DNA of 64,000 bases from Cellulomonas humilata (GTDB lineage Bacteria > Actinomycetota > Actinomycetes > Actinomycetales > Cellulomonadaceae), in contig NZ_JAUSVB010000001.1 of the NCBI RefSeq assembly GCF_030814415.1, forward strand, positions 620,001-684,000. Direction: 5' to 3'. Numbering within the stretch: the stretch's first letter is position 1; each line of letters begins with the position of its first letter. Below the pieces are notes generated by a model. It worked only from the letters and a program-made list of their open reading frames with translations. It was not told the DNA's origin and made no database searches. Below, piece by piece: positions 25,298-32,524 of the stretch. Made by a program: the position numbers and the translations under genes.

Positions 25298-25311
25298 TGG
25301 GTGCGCTCCCA
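25298..25311. promoter_or_regulatory. CebR/CelR-type operator
   Basis: On the minus strand TGGGAGCGCACCCA matches the published CebR/CelR operator TGGGAGCGCTCCCA of cellulolytic actinomycetes at 13 of 14 positions. It sits 72-85 bp upstream of the start of the large carbohydrate-enzyme-like gene, overlapping a possible -10 element TATGGG. A LacI-type repressor released by cello-oligosaccharides is the expected ligand. The LacI-family gene at 63477 is a candidate only because it is in the window. Confidence 0.6.
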
Positions 25312-25316
25312 TACAT

Positions 25317-25328
25317 TGACACGTGTCA
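25317..25328. promoter_or_regulatory. Perfect 12-bp palindrome in divergent promoter
   Basis: TGACACGTGTCA is a perfect palindrome five bases from the CebR-like site, in the spacer of a possible minus-strand promoter (TTCATC, 17 bases, TATGGG). It overlaps a TTGACA on the plus strand that could serve as -35 for the membrane protein gene at 25408. A second dimeric regulator could act here. Confidence 0.5.
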
Positions 25329-25407
25329 CCGATGAACGCAAAGACCTTCATGCGGCGGCGCTTCCTGAAGTCTCGCGCACGACGGGGGGAGAGAGCACGA
25401 TGCGCCG

Positions 25408-25947
25408 ATGGGAACGACGAGCACGTCGCGGGATCGCTGGCTGCGCTACGGCGCGGTGGTCGCGTTCGGCATCGGCTTCGGCTACGTCGAGGCGGCGGTG
25501 GTCCACTACCTGCGCCTGGCACTGGGCTCAGAGCTCGTCTATGACGCTCCCGTGCGACGCGTCTACCTCGACCTGGGCGCGATCCGGTTCGTCGACCCCG
25601 TGAACCCGATGCTCATCGAGCCGGAGCTGGCTCGCGCCGAGACCGTGCGGGAAGCCGCGACCATCCTCATGCTCGCTGCCGTCGCGGTGCTGGCTGGACG
25701 CCGGTTCTGGCACGGCGTGGCCGCATTCTTCATCGCGTTCACCGTCTGGGACCTCACGTACTACCTCTTCTTGCGGATCCTGACGGGATGGCCGACGAGC
25801 CTGGCGGACACCGACGTGTTCTTCCTGATCCCCGTGCCGTGGCTGGGGCCTGTGGCCACGGCCGTGGTCGCGTCGACGGTCGTGCTCGCGATCTCGTCGT
25901 GGTGGTACCTGCGACCGGCGGCGTGGGAGATCCGGTCCGCCGGCTGA
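25408..25947 (+). CDS. Integral membrane protein of unknown function
   Basis: A 179-residue protein with about four hydrophobic helices: YGAVVAFGIGFGYVEAAVV near the start, ILMLAAVAVLAGRRFW, VAAFFIAFTVWDLTYYLFLR, and TAVVASTVVLAISSWWYL. The EAAVVHYLR segment following the first helix and the Trp/Tyr-rich later helices look conserved, but I cannot name the family. It shares a divergent promoter region containing the CebR-like site with the GH94-like gene. Start ATG 25408, with a G-rich ribosome site about 10 bases upstream; an out-of-frame ATG precedes it. Confidence 0.65.
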   Translation: MGTTSTSRDRWLRYGAVVAFGIGFGYVEAAVVHYLRLALGSELVYDAPVRRVYLDLGAIRFVDPVNPMLIEPELARAETVREAATILMLAAVAVLAGRRFWHGVAAFFIAFTVWDLTYYLFLRILTGWPTSLADTDVFFLIPVPWLGPVATAVVASTVVLAISSWWYLRPAAWEIRSAG

Positions 25948-25959
25948 TCGGGCTGCCGG

Positions 25960-26604
25960 TCAGCGGGCCTGGGCGTTGGCGTACCAGGCCTCGTTGATGC
26001 TCCGGCGCACCGCGACCCTCTGCCGGGTCTGGGCGACGAAGCCGATCAGCGCCAGCACCAGGAGCAGCGCGAACCAGCCCCAGCTCGCGTCGAGGGCGCT
26101 GCTGAAGCTGCCGTCCGCGAGATCCGCGGAGTTCAGGGTGCCCACCAGCAGCATCACGCCCCCGACGACGGCGACAGCGCCGGCGAGGGAGCTGGCCACC
26201 GCGAGGACGATCATCGGCATGTTCCCGACGACCGACACGATGCCGAAGATCGCGCCGACGACCACGCCCAGGAGGACCGCGACCCAGCTCCAGTCGATCC
26301 CCAGGGCGACGATCAGGCCGGCCCCGATCGCGTAGCCGAACGCCGCCATGGCGAGGATCACCGCCACCGCGAAGTAGAGGTAGGCGAGCACCGCGAAGAT
26401 CACGGCGAAGACGAACCCCGACACCCAGCCGAGCGCCGTGCCGAGGAAGCTCTCGTTCGCGAGCTCGGCGAACAGCCCCGCGCCGAACGCGAACCCGGCG
26501 AAGAACCCCCAGATGGGGAGGACGAGCCGCAGGACGAACTGCCCCGCGAAGAGCATCACGCCCCCGGCGACGATCGCGAGGATGCCCAACAGGATGTCTG
26601 CCAT
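25960..26604 (-). CDS. Membrane protein, DUF4203-like
   Basis: A 214-residue protein made almost entirely of hydrophobic helices (about seven), with little loop sequence: ILLGILAIVAGGVMLFAGQ, LVLPIWGFFAGFAFGAGL, VSGFVFAVIFAVLAYLYFAV and so on, ending in a cytoplasmic basic tail (QTRQRVAVRRSINEAWYANA). The FAGFAFGAG pattern is like DUF4203/TMEM198-type proteins. No functional information. It converges with the gene at 25408 (12 bases apart) and diverges from 26749. Start ATG 26604, only a weak GCAGG upstream. Confidence 0.65.
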   Translation of the reverse strand: MADILLGILAIVAGGVMLFAGQFVLRLVLPIWGFFAGFAFGAGLFAELANESFLGTALGWVSGFVFAVIFAVLAYLYFAVAVILAMAAFGYAIGAGLIVALGIDWSWVAVLLGVVVGAIFGIVSVVGNMPMIVLAVASSLAGAVAVVGGVMLLVGTLNSADLADGSFSSALDASWGWFALLLVLALIGFVAQTRQRVAVRRSINEAWYANAQAR

Positions 26605-26748
26605 GCCTGCAATGTAGGACTTGTCGCCCTCGATCCGGGCCGCGACACGAAAGAGCCTCGATGACGGCCTCCCAGGCTGCAGCGCAGGCAGTGGAGCGGA
26701 TAGCGTCCGGGTGCCAGATTCCACAGCATCGTCCACCAGGAGAACCGC

Positions 26749-27294
26749 ATGGCACACAGCGACCCGAACGGCCCCGACTCGAGCGGCGCCGGATCGTCGA
26801 TGCCCGTCGCACCGCAGTACCAGCCTCAGCCGGTCGCCGCTGCGTCGGTCGAGCGGCCGTCGACCGTGACGCGGGCGGTGCAGCTCATGTACGTCGGTGC
26901 TGCGCTGAGCCTGCTCGGCATCGTCGTCACGTGGGCAACGAAGAGCCAGCTGAGCGACCAGATCGAGGCGTCGAGCCCGACCCTGACACCGGACCAGGTG
27001 GAGTCCGCGGTGACGATCTCGCTGTGGGCCGGGATCGTCGTCGGCCTGGTCGCCGTGGGCCTGTGGCTGTGGATGGCCGCCGCGAACGGTGCCGGCAAGT
27101 CGTGGGCCCGGGTCGTCGCCACGGTTCTGGGCGCGCTCAGTGTCCTGAGCACGCTCTTCAGCCTCACGAGCGGGACGGGCGTCACGATCGCGATGCAGCT
27201 GCTGTCGCTCGTGCTGGCCGTCGCGATCCTCGTGCTGCTGTGGCGTCCGGCGTCCTCGGCGTACTACCAGGCGCGGTCCGCACAGCGGGTCTGA
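26749..27294 (+). CDS. Membrane protein of unknown function
   Basis: A 181-residue protein with a disordered Ser/Pro-rich N-terminus of about 45 residues and four membrane helices (LMYVGAALSLLGIVVTWA, ISLWAGIVVGLVAVGLWLWM, VVATVLGALSVLSTLF, LLSLVLAVAILVLLW). GGAGA stands six bases before the ATG, and a TAGCGT -10-like element is at 26701-26706. Proteins of this shape are common in actinobacteria, function unknown. Followed by a strong terminator hairpin. Confidence 0.7.
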   Translation: MAHSDPNGPDSSGAGSSMPVAPQYQPQPVAAASVERPSTVTRAVQLMYVGAALSLLGIVVTWATKSQLSDQIEASSPTLTPDQVESAVTISLWAGIVVGLVAVGLWLWMAAANGAGKSWARVVATVLGALSVLSTLFSLTSGTGVTIAMQLLSLVLAVAILVLLWRPASSAYYQARSAQRV

Positions 27295-27307
27295 CGTCCG
27301 CGGCGGC

Positions 27308-27345
27308 GCCGCAGCCCGGTAGGTCGTCGCCGGCCGGGCTGCGGC
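27308..27345. terminator. Terminator hairpin
   Basis: GCCGCAGCCCGG (27308-27319) pairs perfectly with CCGGGCTGCGGC (27334-27345) across a 14-base loop. It lies between the end of the membrane protein gene (27294) and the convergent end of the membrane protein gene at 27369, and would serve both. Confidence 0.65.
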
Positions 27346-27368
27346 TCGTCTGTCCGCGCGGCAGCGCG

Positions 27369-28718
27369 TCAGGCGAAGTCGAACAGCGGCGGGAACACGA
27401 TCACGATGATCGCGGCCCAGGCGGCGTAGATCGGCAGGTACCGCGTCTGCCAGCGCTCGAGCTCCGAGAACGTGCCGTGACCACGCAGGAACCGGGCGCT
27501 CCGCCACGCCGAGACCCCGAGGTGCACGAGCAGCAGCAGGTTCAGACCGAGCGCGGCGATCTTGTTGGGGCTCGTGCCGAACTCCGCGATCCGCGTGAGC
27601 ATCGCGGTCAGCATCACGACGTCGACCGCGAGGGCCACCCCCACCAGGACGAGCTGGAGCCAGTCGGCGAGCGCGGGCGGTGCGAGCGGGTCGCGGGCCG
27701 AGATCGAGTAGAGGAGCAGCGCCAGGACCAGCACGAGGATCGCGTCCATCAGGATGAGCAGGTCGCGGTTCACCTCGACGAGGCCCCCGGAGGCGATCAG
27801 CGCCACGAGGACGGCCACGAGCATGACGATGGTCAGCGGCGTGAAGATCCGGGTCAGCACGGGCGCGATGTTCTCGACGACGTCCTGCTTGGCCTCGACG
27901 AGCCACGCGGCGACGATGAGGGCGCCCGGGACGGCGAACGGCATCACCCACTCCGTGATCACCATCTCGGGGTCCACGCCGACGAGCTGGAGCACCCCGG
28001 CGGTGAGGCCGAGGAGGACCCCGCCTCCCAGCGCGAGCAGCGTGTAGTAGATGGCGAGCTCGCCCGTGAACCGCACGAAGTCCATGCGTCGGCCGTCGGA
28101 GCGCCACGACTCGGCGACGTACGCCAGCCCGACCAGCAGCCACAGGACGACGGGTGCGTGGATGATCGCCAGCACCTCGGTCGACCCCTCGGGGACGAAC
28201 GGGTACACGTTGAGGACGACGGCGAGCACGACGAACGGCACGACGATCGACGCCACGGTCCGGACACCGACCTGGCGCTTCCACCCGAGGTACGCGGCGA
28301 GGAACGGCACCACGAGGAGGCCGATGTTGCGCGCGAGCGCGGCCTCGTCGTCGAACCAGGCGAAGCCGAGCCGGACCGCGACGCCCGCACCGACCGCGAG
28401 CGCGATCACGACCGCGAGCTCGCGCCACCGCGGTGCCGGCGAGCCGGTGGAGTCGTCGGGGACGAGCGCGAGCTGCTTCCACAGCCGGTCCGAGTGCTCC
28501 CGGGCGTACTCGCGGGAGACGGCGTCCAGGTTGCCCAGCCGCTTGATCGCGACGAGGAACGCCTCGTCGTCGTCGAGCCCGGTCGCGCGCAGGTCGGTCA
28601 CCTGGCCCCGCAGGTGGTCCTCGAGCTCGTCGACGTCGGCCGACGAGATGACCTGGCGTCGGTGCACGTAGCCGCGCCACGTGTCGATCTGGGCCTCGAG
28701 CTCGTCGTCGTGCGTCAT
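27369..28718 (-). CDS. Permease-prefix (HAAS-like) domain membrane protein
   Basis: A 449-residue protein: a cytoplasmic N-terminal helical domain (about 1-75, DDELEAQIDTWRGYVHRRQV and DVDELEDHLRGQVTDLRATG) of the HAAS/permease-prefix type, followed by about 11 hydrophobic helices. This N-terminal module commonly sits beside PadR-type regulators, and indeed the start overlaps the stop of a PadR gene by one base (TGATG). PadR-HAAS pairs typically control membrane or stress functions; the transported or sensed compound is unknown. Operators for the pair lie upstream of the PadR gene. Confidence 0.8.
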   Translation of the reverse strand: MTHDDELEAQIDTWRGYVHRRQVISSADVDELEDHLRGQVTDLRATGLDDDEAFLVAIKRLGNLDAVSREYAREHSDRLWKQLALVPDDSTGSPAPRWRELAVVIALAVGAGVAVRLGFAWFDDEAALARNIGLLVVPFLAAYLGWKRQVGVRTVASIVVPFVVLAVVLNVYPFVPEGSTEVLAIIHAPVVLWLLVGLAYVAESWRSDGRRMDFVRFTGELAIYYTLLALGGGVLLGLTAGVLQLVGVDPEMVITEWVMPFAVPGALIVAAWLVEAKQDVVENIAPVLTRIFTPLTIVMLVAVLVALIASGGLVEVNRDLLILMDAILVLVLALLLYSISARDPLAPPALADWLQLVLVGVALAVDVVMLTAMLTRIAEFGTSPNKIAALGLNLLLLVHLGVSAWRSARFLRGHGTFSELERWQTRYLPIYAAWAAIIVIVFPPLFDFA

Positions 28719-29080
28719 CACGCCCACACCTCCACGACGGTCGCGGGCCGCGGTGCTGACTCCCACACCTGCCGGAGCGCGTCCGCGACGACGTCCCACT
28801 GCGCCCGCCGTTCGGCGAGCGTCGCCCGGCCCGTCGCGGTGATCGCGTAGTGCTTGCGGCGTCGGCCGGCCTCGGACGTGCCCCAGGACGACGAGACGTG
28901 GCCGAGCCGTTCGAGCCGGTGCAGGAGCGGGTAGAGCATGCCGTCCGTCCACTGCATGCGCCCGCCGGAGAGCTCGCCGACGCGCTTGAGGATCGCGTAC
29001 CCGTAGAGGTCGCCGTCCGCGAGGATCCCCAGCACGAGCGGTGTCGCCGAGGCGGCGACCAGGTCCTTGTCGATGCGCAA
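28718..29080 (-). CDS. PadR family transcriptional regulator
   Basis: A 120-residue winged-helix regulator with the PadR pattern TPLVLGILADGDLYGYAILK (recognition region) and GMLYPLLHRLERLGHVSSSW, then RRRKHYAITATGRATLAERR. It binds DNA as a dimer and usually represses its own operon. Start is TTG at 29080 with GAGGAGA as ribosome site. It is translationally linked to the HAAS-like membrane gene downstream. The direct repeats at 29105-29135 are the likely binding site. Confidence 0.9.
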   Translation of the reverse strand: MRIDKDLVAASATPLVLGILADGDLYGYAILKRVGELSGGRMQWTDGMLYPLLHRLERLGHVSSSWGTSEAGRRRKHYAITATGRATLAERRAQWDVVADALRQVWESAPRPATVVEVWA

Positions 29081-29104
29081 CGACGTCTCCTCTACCTTGA
29101 TGTG

Positions 29105-29135
29105 CTAGGTATCAAACCCTAGCGCCTCTAGGTAT
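29105..29135. promoter_or_regulatory. Direct repeats upstream of padR-type gene
   Basis: CTAGGTAT occurs at 29105-29112 and again at 29128-29135, 23 bp apart, with a CCCTAG between them that forms an inverted repeat with the second copy. It lies 25-55 bases upstream of the PadR TTG start and overlaps where its promoter would be, so it is a credible PadR autoregulatory operator. Confidence 0.5.
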
Positions 29136-29145
29136 GGCAAAACGA

Positions 29146-30093
29146 TCACCCGTACCGCTCTGCGAGCGCGTTGCCGATCGAGGCCAGGTGGCCCCGCACA
29201 CCCGGAGGGTCGGTCACCTCGATCCACTCGACCAGCCCGGCGAGCTCACCGGCGAGCACGTACTCGTCGTTGCCGCGGATCACGACCTCGATGCGGCCGT
29301 CGGTCGTCGAACCTCCCACCTCGAGCCGAACGCCGAACCCCATCCGGAGCAGACCTATGCCGTGGGGCACGCACAGCGCCTGGGCCTCGAGGGGCGTCCG
29401 CTTGCGGTCGACCTCGTCGGAGATCTCGCGCCAGCTCTCGGCGAGGTCGAAGTCCTCGGGTCGGTCCACGGGGTCGTCGGTCGGGCCGACGGACGACACC
29501 CGGTCGATCCGGAAGGTCCGCCGGCCGGCCTCGGTGGTGGAGACGAGGTACCACGACGGACCTTTGGCGACGATGCCCAGCGGGTGGACTGTCCTCTCGG
29601 TCTCGGCGCCTGCGCGGTCGACGTAGCCGAGCCGCACCTGGACGCCGCGGATCACCGCGTCCTGGAGCTCGTCGAGGAAGCGCGGCGGCCGGGGCTCAAC
29701 CCGGCTCGACCCCCACTGCTGCGGGTCATTGACCAACGAGGACGCTGCCGCCTCGGCCTGCACCCGGAAGGGCTCCGGCAGGGCGCGGACGAGCTTGCGC
29801 AGAGCCGCCTTCACGGCCGGCGTCGCAGCCGAGGCCGGGCCGGCAACCAGGAACAGGGCGCGGGCCTCGCTCGCGGTCAGCCCGGACAGGTCGGTGCGGG
29901 CGCCGCCCAGGAGGCGCCAGCCGCCGCCTCGGCCCTGCGTCGAGTACACGGGCACGCCGGCCATGGCCAGGGCGTCGAGGTCGCGGCGGGCGGTGCGCTC
30001 GGAGACCTCCAGCTCTCGGGAGACCTCTGCCGCAGTCACCTGCTCGCGCTGTTGCAGCAACAGGAGGAGGGCCATCAGCCGGTCGGCTCGCAT
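29146..30093 (-). CDS. WYL-domain transcriptional regulator (YafY-like)
   Basis: A 315-residue regulator with N-terminal HTH (about 1-55: MRADRLMALLLLLQQREQVT, then LEVSERTARRDLDALAMAGV, the DeoR-like recognition helix) and a WYL ligand-binding domain (about 135-220) containing the literal WYL in SWYLVSTTEAGRRTFRIDRV. WYL domains sense nucleotides, cyclic dinucleotides or other small ligands, sometimes linked to DNA damage or defence. Its start (ATG 30093) is divergent from an epoxide-hydrolase-like gene at 30157, with a perfect palindrome in the 63-base gap. It most likely regulates that gene and itself. Confidence 0.88.
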   Translation of the reverse strand: MRADRLMALLLLLQQREQVTAAEVSRELEVSERTARRDLDALAMAGVPVYSTQGRGGGWRLLGGARTDLSGLTASEARALFLVAGPASAATPAVKAALRKLVRALPEPFRVQAEAAASSLVNDPQQWGSSRVEPRPPRFLDELQDAVIRGVQVRLGYVDRAGAETERTVHPLGIVAKGPSWYLVSTTEAGRRTFRIDRVSSVGPTDDPVDRPEDFDLAESWREISDEVDRKRTPLEAQALCVPHGIGLLRMGFGVRLEVGGSTTDGRIEVVIRGNDEYVLAGELAGLVEWIEVTDPPGVRGHLASIGNALAERYG

Positions 30094-30112
30094 CCCGCCA
30101 AACTCCCACAGA

Positions 30113-30137
30113 AAACCGGTCACGAGGTGACCGGTTT
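30113..30137. promoter_or_regulatory. Perfect palindromic operator between WYL regulator and hydrolase
   Basis: AAACCGGTCAC at 30113-30123 and GTGACCGGTTT at 30127-30137 are exact inverted repeats separated by GAG. The 25-bp site fills the centre of the 63-bp divergent gap. This is the position and form expected of the binding site for the WYL regulator controlling both genes. Confidence 0.7.
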
Positions 30138-30156
30138 CGGTCAGCACGATGGCGGC

Positions 30157-31119
30157 ATGACCTCACAGACGAGTCCGACCACCCACGATCTGACCGACTT
30201 CCCCGAGCCCACCCTCATCTCCGTCAACGGTGTGGAGCTCGAAGTCTTCGAAGCAGGCCGTCCCGGAAGGCCGATCGTGCTCTGTCACGGCTGGCCGGAG
30301 CACGCCTACTCCTGGCGCTTCCAGGTGCCCGCCCTGGTCGCAGCCGGCTACCACGTCATCGTCCCCAACCAACGGGGATACGGGAACTCGTCCCGTCCCA
30401 CCGAGGTGACGGCGTACGACATCGAGCACCTGTCCGGTGATCTCGTCGCGCTCCTCGACCACTACGGGTACGACGACGCCACGTTCATCGGGCACGACTG
30501 GGGCGCCATGGTGGTCTGGGGCCTGACCTTGATGCACCCGGACCGCGTGAGCAGGGTGATCAACCTGAGCCTGCCCTACCAGGAGCGCGGGCCGGTGCCT
30601 TGGATCGAATTCATGGAGATGGTGCTCGGCGGCGACTTCTACTTCGTCCACTTCAACCGGCAGCCCGGCGTCGCCGACGCCGTGTTCGACGAGAACGCGT
30701 CCCGGTTCCTGCGCAACCTGTACCGGAAGAACGAGCCTCCCGTGGAGCCGGCGCCGGGCATGGCGATGATCAACCTCGCCCGGGCGGAGACGCCGCGCGG
30801 GGAGCCCGTCATGAGCGACGACGAGCTGGCCGTGTTCGTCTCCGCCTTCGAGTCGTCGGGGTTCACCGGCAGCGTCAACTGGTACCGGAACCTGGACCGC
30901 AACTGGCACCTGCTGGCGGACGCGGACCCGATCATCCAGCAGCCCACCCTCATGATCTACGGCGACCGGGATCCGGTCGCGAGGTCGGAGAACCTGGCGG
31001 CGTTCGTGCCCCGGGTCGACGTGGTCACCCTGGACAGCGGTCACTGGATCCAGCAGGAGAAGCCGGAGGAGACGACCCGAGCGATCCTCACGTGGCTCAG
31101 CCAGCGGGATGCCGTGTAG
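30157..31119 (+). CDS. Epoxide hydrolase-like alpha/beta hydrolase
   Basis: A 320-residue alpha/beta hydrolase. HGWPEH (about 44-49) is the oxyanion-hole motif HGxP, the nucleophile is Asp114 in FIGHDWGAMVVW as in epoxide hydrolases and haloalkane dehalogenases (serine hydrolases have Ser here), and His296 in DSGHWIQQEKPEE is the general base. The acidic partner is probably in YGDRDPVA. The Asp nucleophile with HGWP favours epoxide hydrolase. Substrate unknown. It is under probable control of the divergent WYL regulator. The ATG at 30157 is used; another ATG eight bases earlier is out of frame. Confidence 0.85.
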   Translation: MTSQTSPTTHDLTDFPEPTLISVNGVELEVFEAGRPGRPIVLCHGWPEHAYSWRFQVPALVAAGYHVIVPNQRGYGNSSRPTEVTAYDIEHLSGDLVALLDHYGYDDATFIGHDWGAMVVWGLTLMHPDRVSRVINLSLPYQERGPVPWIEFMEMVLGGDFYFVHFNRQPGVADAVFDENASRFLRNLYRKNEPPVEPAPGMAMINLARAETPRGEPVMSDDELAVFVSAFESSGFTGSVNWYRNLDRNWHLLADADPIIQQPTLMIYGDRDPVARSENLAAFVPRVDVVTLDSGHWIQQEKPEETTRAILTWLSQRDAV

Positions 31120-31193
31120 GGAGCCGATGACGAAGGCCTCGCGCCATCGCTGGTCACGGGGCCCTCGTGGTGGCGCCGCCCAGCAGCCCGCCG

Positions 31194-31703
31194 TCAGGAT
31201 GTCGCCGACGCCCCCAACAACGCCGCGACCCGGTCCGCATCGGATGCCGTCCCGAACCCGAAGGCGAACGTGCCCGTGGTGATGGGGGCCTGGACCGTGG
31301 CGGCAGACAGGACCTTGCCGTCGAGGAGGAGCGCCAGCTCCTCGCCGATCGCCTTGCCCGTCACATCCGCGAGCGTCCTGGCGTCGGCCTCGTCGAACGC
31401 GACGACGACGGCCCGCCCTGCGCCCTCGCTCTCACGCACGACGGAGGCGGGCGTCACGACACCCAGCGACTCAGCCAGTTCGTAGGTCGTGGTGCCCTCC
31501 ACGTCGCAGGTCGTCCCAGGGCCATCTGCCGACAGGGGTGGGGCGCTGCAGGGTCCGGCGTCTGACGACGTCACGAGACGCAGCTGCAGCGGCGGTGCGG
31601 TCGAACCGCCGTGACTATCGGCGCTGTCGGCTCCGGCGCACCCGGCGACAACCGACGCGACGAAGACCAGAACGGCAAGACGGGCGGTCGACCAGGTGCG
31701 CAC
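31194..31703 (-). CDS. Lipoprotein with SecD P1-like domain
   Basis: A 169-residue secreted lipoprotein: signal peptide and lipobox VVAGC with Cys22 as the lipidated residue. The mature part contains PPLSADGPGTTCDVEGTTTY and VVVAFDEADARTLADVTGKA then EELALLLDGKVLSAATVQAP, which closely resembles the P1 head domain of the export protein SecD. A free-standing SecD P1-like domain suggests a secretion-associated or carrier role. The two cysteines in the mature part may form a disulphide. Start ATG 31703. Confidence 0.65.
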   Translation of the reverse strand: MRTWSTARLAVLVFVASVVAGCAGADSADSHGGSTAPPLQLRLVTSSDAGPCSAPPLSADGPGTTCDVEGTTTYELAESLGVVTPASVVRESEGAGRAVVVAFDEADARTLADVTGKAIGEELALLLDGKVLSAATVQAPITTGTFAFGFGTASDADRVAALLGASATS

Positions 31704-31841
31704 CTGGTCACAGTAGGTACTGCACTGGGGCGCTGAGGCCGGTTTGCCGACACCGTCATCGGGAGCGCGCTCTGCTCACGGCTCATCTCGTCCAGCGAGG
31801 TTCGCGCGCAGCTCCCTAGCGTGCGCGGCCGGGAACGACGA

Positions 31842-31871
31842 TGCGGCCCCACCCCGAGAGGTGAAGCCGCA
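31842..31871 (-). terminator. Terminator-like hairpin after tRNA-Thr
   Basis: TGCGGC (31842-31847) pairs with GCCGCA (31866-31871), with an inner CACC/GGTG pairing (31850-31853, 31860-31863). It lies just past the 3' end of the minus-strand tRNA and so may end its transcription. No T-run is obvious. Confidence 0.35.
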
Positions 31872-31880
31872 GGTCAGGTG

Positions 31881-31956
31881 TGGAGCCGCCTAAGAGAATC
31901 GAACTCTTGACCTTCTCATTACGAGTGAGACGCTCTGCCGACTGAGCTAAGGCGGC
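31881..31956 (-). tRNA. tRNA-Thr (anticodon CGT)
   Basis: A 76-nucleotide cloverleaf including an encoded CCA end (31881-31883 on the opposite strand). The acceptor arms GCCGCCT and AGGCGGC pair perfectly, the T arm contains GTTCGATTC, and the anticodon loop CTCGTAA gives CGT, which reads the threonine codon ACG, frequent in this GC-rich genome. Confidence 0.95.
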
Positions 31957-31989
31957 GTCGTCGGGATCCATGGACCCCGGCGAGCCCGC

Positions 31990-32481
31990 TTACTGTACCT
32001 GGCCGACCCCCGGCGCTCCAAAGCGAGGGCTGCACGCGACCACCGCAGCGGTGAGGGCCACGACGTCCTCGGCGATCGCAGCCTGCCAGTCCGGCACTCG
32101 ACCGACCGCCCAGGCCCGCCACGCCGCTCCCCCGTAGGCCCCCGCGAGCCCGCCTACCGCACCCGTGACGGCGGGCAGAACGGGGTTCGACTGTGCGCGT
32201 ACGGCGAGCATCGTCGCCCCGATCGCGCCGGACGTGGCTCGGACCAGGGCTCCGCCGTGCTCCAGCCGGCTCGGTGCGGTCGGGAGCTTGTCGCCGATGA
32301 TCTCGCCGACGACACCCAGCGCCGCAGCGGCACGGACGAGGGGCGGGCGACCGCCGGTGAGCGTCGGACCGGCCGGGCCGAGGGAGGCGCGCGCCCCGGC
32401 CGCCCAGCCGAGCAGCAAGGAGCGCATCAGCAGTGCGGCGCCGGCGCGGGTGCGGGCCTCGTCGCGAAAGAGAGCTGTCAT
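31990..32481 (-). CDS. DUF4126 family membrane protein
   Basis: A 163-residue membrane protein. LLLGWAAGARASLGPAG at about 22-38 and AALGVVGEIIGDKLPTAPSR at about 53-72 are the DUF4126 signature (small hydrophobic helix, GDKLP loop). About four helices, including TSGAIGATMLAVRA and VTGAVGGLAGAYGGAAW. Function unknown. Start ATG 32481; no strong ribosome site. It begins between the peptidase gene and tRNA-Thr. Confidence 0.75.
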   Translation of the reverse strand: MTALFRDEARTRAGAALLMRSLLLGWAAGARASLGPAGPTLTGGRPPLVRAAAALGVVGEIIGDKLPTAPSRLEHGGALVRATSGAIGATMLAVRAQSNPVLPAVTGAVGGLAGAYGGAAWRAWAVGRVPDWQAAIAEDVVALTAAVVACSPRFGAPGVGQVQ

Positions 32482-32524
32482 CGGGCCACCGTCGCCCGCC
32501 GAGGTGGTCGCGGCAACCCGAGGC

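Noticed and set aside
21399..25319. A 1306-codon plus-strand open frame opposite the GH94-like gene
   Set aside because: It is the antisense shadow of the minus-strand gene: it is Arg/Pro/Gly-rich with no domain, and the minus-strand frame shows conserved motifs, a ribosome site and a regulated promoter.
25317..25328. TGACACGTGTCA as a CebR half-site
   Set aside because: It does not resemble the CebR consensus; kept as a separate unknown palindrome.
26661..28850. A 729-codon plus-strand frame
   Set aside because: Overlaps the membrane protein at 26749 and lies antisense to the HAAS-like gene; it is highly charged low-complexity sequence with no domain.
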